Positions 62,341-64,000 of a stretch of DNA of 64,000 nt are shown one piece after another (position 1 is the stretch's first letter; each line of letters begins with the position of its first letter). The translations under genes were made by a program, and so were the position numbers. Below the pieces are notes generated by a model that was not told the DNA's origin, did no database searches, and worked only from the letters and a program-made list of their open reading frames with translations. The stretch lies in the NCBI RefSeq assembly GCF_030403745.1, contig NZ_JAQMWP010000004.1, positions 1 to 64,000 on the forward strand. Direction: 5' to 3'. This stretch comes from Streptomyces sp. S.PB5 (GTDB lineage: Bacteria > Actinomycetota > Actinomycetes > Streptomycetales > Streptomycetaceae).

Positions 62341-63186
62341 TCAGAGCTCCTTGCGGGCGCGTTGGATCATGACGGAGGACGCCTCCATGTCCAACGCTTG
62401 TGCCCGGAGGTACTCGAACGCAAGTCTGTATCGGTCCAGCTCTTCGTCCTTCTCCAGGAAGAGGGAGCCGGTGTGGAAGTCGACGTAGACCACGTCGAGC
62501 GTCGGCTCAGCTCCGCCGATGATGACGAAGCTTCCAAGCGCCGCAGCGTGAGCCCCTTTCGAGAAGGGCAGAACCTGCAGCGTTATGTGAGGGGACTCGT
62601 TGGCCTCAAGGAGGCGGCCGAGCTGCTCCTTCGTGGTCTGGGGCGATCCGACGACACGACGGATCACGGACTCGTCAAGGATCGCCCATAGGTGCAGTGG
62701 CTTTGGGCGGGCGAGGATCTCCTGACGCTTCATGCGGATGTCGACCAGACGCTCGATCTCCGCTGGTTCCAGGGGGACTTCGTTCGCCTTCTGCAGCGCG
62801 GTGCTGTAGGCGCGCGTTTGCAGCAGGCCAGGCACGTAGACGCAGGAGAAGTGGCTCTCCCGTACGGCCTCGTCCTCGAGTGTCAGCAGCAGGTTCATGC
62901 TCTCGGGGATGGAGTCGGCGAAGGAACTCCACCAGCCTTGCTGCTTGGCGTCTTTGGCGAGTCCGACAACGGCCTTGCGTTCGGTGTCAGTCGCGCCGTA
63001 CTCACGGCAGAGCGCATCGACGATGACCCACTTGACTGGCCCGGCTTGCGTTTCGTACCGGCTGACCGTCGCCTTGGAAACGCCGACGAGCTGCCCGGCC
63101 TCCTCAAGGGTCATTCCCCTGCGGGCGCGCAACTTGCGCATCATCGCGCCGAGTTGACGGCGGCGGGTTGTGGTCCGTTCCGACAT
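62341..63186 (-). CDS. XRE-family regulator with DUF5753 domain (WhiJ-like)
   Basis: A 281-residue regulator. The XRE helix-turn-helix (LGAMMRKLRARRGMTLEEAGQLVGVSKATVSRYETQ, residues about 12-50) is followed by DUF5753 (FADSIPESMNLLLTLEDEAVR, then SCVYVPGLLQTRAYSTAL and LHLWAILDESVIRRVVG). In Streptomyces these regulators act with a DUF397 protein and an ATP-binding protein in development and antibiotic control. It is divergent from the ATP-binding gene, giving the complete trio. Confidence 0.93.
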   Translation of the reverse strand: MSERTTTRRRQLGAMMRKLRARRGMTLEEAGQLVGVSKATVSRYETQAGPVKWVIVDALCREYGATDTERKAVVGLAKDAKQQGWWSSFADSIPESMNLLLTLEDEAVRESHFSCVYVPGLLQTRAYSTALQKANEVPLEPAEIERLVDIRMKRQEILARPKPLHLWAILDESVIRRVVGSPQTTKEQLGRLLEANESPHITLQVLPFSKGAHAAALGSFVIIGGAEPTLDVVYVDFHTGSLFLEKDEELDRYRLAFEYLRAQALDMEASSVMIQRARKEL

Positions 63187-63286
63187 GCGTCTCCTTCGAG
63201 CGGGCCGGGCTGCCGGCCCCAGATCCTCCTCAGGCTAGGCAGCTGAGAGGCGGAGCCACCATCAGATTCACCCGATGGATTTTTAT

Positions 63287-63311
63287 GAGAAGTTACATAG
63301 TGAGACTTCTC
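63287..63311. promoter_or_regulatory. Inverted repeat in the divergent promoter region
   Basis: GAGAAGT and ACTTCTC (63287-63293, 63305-63311) flank 11 bases including TACATAGT, a possible -10 for the ATP-binding gene. The surrounding 63270-63300 is unusually AT-rich for this genome. Confidence 0.5.
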
Positions 63312-63402
63312 TGTGCCATGCTCGCTCGCAGACCGCTACGCAGTGTTGCCGTTCGGACACGGCAGGCGCAGCACTTGTGTGGCTTGGGAGGGAGGACTGG
63401 CC

Positions 63403-64000
63403 ATGCCTGGCTACGAGGACGCCGAACCCCGACTCCGCTGTGTGTTGCCCTTCGAGGCAGCGCCGGCTGAAGTGCGCCTGCTCCGGAGAGCGGCCGCAAA
63501 GCAACTCGGCCGGTGGGGTGTGACTGCTGCCGCTGACGAAACAGAGCTGCTCGTCACCGAGCTGGCGACGAACGTCGTCAAGCACGTGGGTGAGGGCACC
63601 TCAGCGACTCTGATTCTTGAGCGGACGGGGGAGCGGCTCCGGCTTGAAGTCCATGACAAGAGCCGGGAGATGCCGTCGCTCAAGACTGCGGGCTGCGATG
63701 AGGAGTGCGGTCGGGGACTCCACTTGCTCTCCACGCTGGCGGTGGACTGGGGCACGGTCATGACGGCAGCGGGAAAGGCGGTCTGGTGCGAGATCCCGGT
63801 CGTCCCTGGCCAGGCTTGCCGACGCATTGAGCGTGCTGCTGAGGCGCTTGAGGCCTATCGGGGGCCTAGCTGTAGCGCTGGGCTTCTGGGGATTTCGCGA
63901 AGTATTGGGATCGAGGAGTCGGCGGTTGAACTGATCGCGGACCTGCTGCACTGGACTGCTGCCCGTGGCCTTGATCCCGACGACATCCTCGACCGGGCTC
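63403..64000 (+). CDS. ATP-binding (HATPase, RsbW-like) regulator, cut by window end
   Basis: At least 199 residues, open to the window end. The GHKL ATPase core shows an N-box ELLVTELATNVVKHVGEG (about residues 48-65), a G1-like HDKSREMPS and G2-like GRGLHLL. Proteins of this kind pair with XRE/DUF5753 and DUF397 genes as here. Beyond the usual end (about residue 145) the chain continues with a helical region (CRRIERAAEALEAYRG, IEESAVELIADLLHW), longer than plain RsbW-type proteins. GGGAGGGAGG lies upstream. Confidence 0.88.
   Translation, partial: MPGYEDAEPRLRCVLPFEAAPAEVRLLRRAAAKQLGRWGVTAAADETELLVTELATNVVKHVGEGTSATLILERTGERLRLEVHDKSREMPSLKTAGCDEECGRGLHLLSTLAVDWGTVMTAAGKAVWCEIPVVPGQACRRIERAAEALEAYRGPSCSAGLLGISRSIGIEESAVELIADLLHWTAARGLDPDDILDRA

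Overview
The window is a piece of a Streptomyces chromosome. Base composition is very GC-rich, starts are often GTG or TTG, intergenic stretches carry repeat families familiar from Streptomyces, and marker genes are typical of the genus: an SsgA-like sporulation protein, a DasR-type N-acetylglucosamine PTS locus, a DUF397/DUF5753 regulator pair and a DUF1707 protein. Gene order from hppD to the bcp/sugE/PBP group resembles, from memory, the central core of the S. coelicolor chromosome. No prophage, insertion sequence, rRNA or CRISPR array was seen.

Layout. 1-6.4 kb: MFS exporter, an RHH/Doc toxin-antitoxin pair, SF2 helicase, IclR regulator and a membrane-anchored Lon-like protease. 6.2-11.4 kb (minus): ArsR-like regulator with a small partner, a four-gene osmoprotectant ABC importer and an Lrp/AsnC regulator. 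11.5-18.4 kb: hppD, a beta-propeller-like protein, a three-gene nitrile hydratase set, a TPR protein, an FAD-linked oxidase and ssgG. 18.6-27.7 kb: two RDD membrane proteins, a secreted M6 metalloprotease, the NAD-salvage pair pncA and pncB, clpS and its DUF2017 partner. 27.8-34.1 kb: an amino-acid permease behind a structured 5' leader, then a cysteine block (JAMM peptidase, LacI regulator, Cys-ending leader peptide, cysO, cysM), a membrane-tethered PemK-like protein and an MBL-fold hydrolase. 34.2-39.2 kb: nagE2, nagE1, nagF with DasR boxes, then rph, a lipoprotein and rdgB. 39.3-40.6 kb: an atypical tRNA whose 5' end overlaps an HNH-nuclease pseudogene, behind an intact HNH paralogue. 40.7-48.7 kb: bcp, DUF3618, an HSP10-like protein, a guanidine-III riboswitch with a SugE/Gdx exporter, a class A PBP, a two-permease ABC exporter and a DUF1707 protein. 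48.8-61.4 kb: SGNH esterase, DUF445 protein, MFS transporter, Eis-like acetyltransferase, several small unknowns, alpha/beta hydrolase, GNAT, lipoprotein, cyclophilin, an ECF sigma factor with N-terminal pentads, a cupin-like protein and a DUF6069 protein. 61.5-64 kb: a SLATT protein with a TTA codon, then DUF397, an XRE/DUF5753 regulator and a divergent ATP-binding regulator cut by the window end.

How genes work together. The osmoprotectant genes overlap and form one importer. CysO, CysM and the JAMM peptidase form the sulfur-carrier route to cysteine; the carrier has residues after its Gly-Gly, so the peptidase is probably its maturation enzyme, and an upstream peptide ending in Cys suggests cysteine-sensed control. 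NagE1/NagE2/NagF take up N-acetylglucosamine under DasR. PncA and PncB act in consecutive NAD-salvage steps. The guanidine-III motif and the SMR exporter form a sense-and-export unit. The points most worth a second look are the class I tRNA with a UAG anticodon overlapping HNH genes, the unassigned structured leader before the permease, the Doc protein with Arg at the Fic-motif His, and the heterotrimer-type nitrile hydratase without a nearby metallochaperone.
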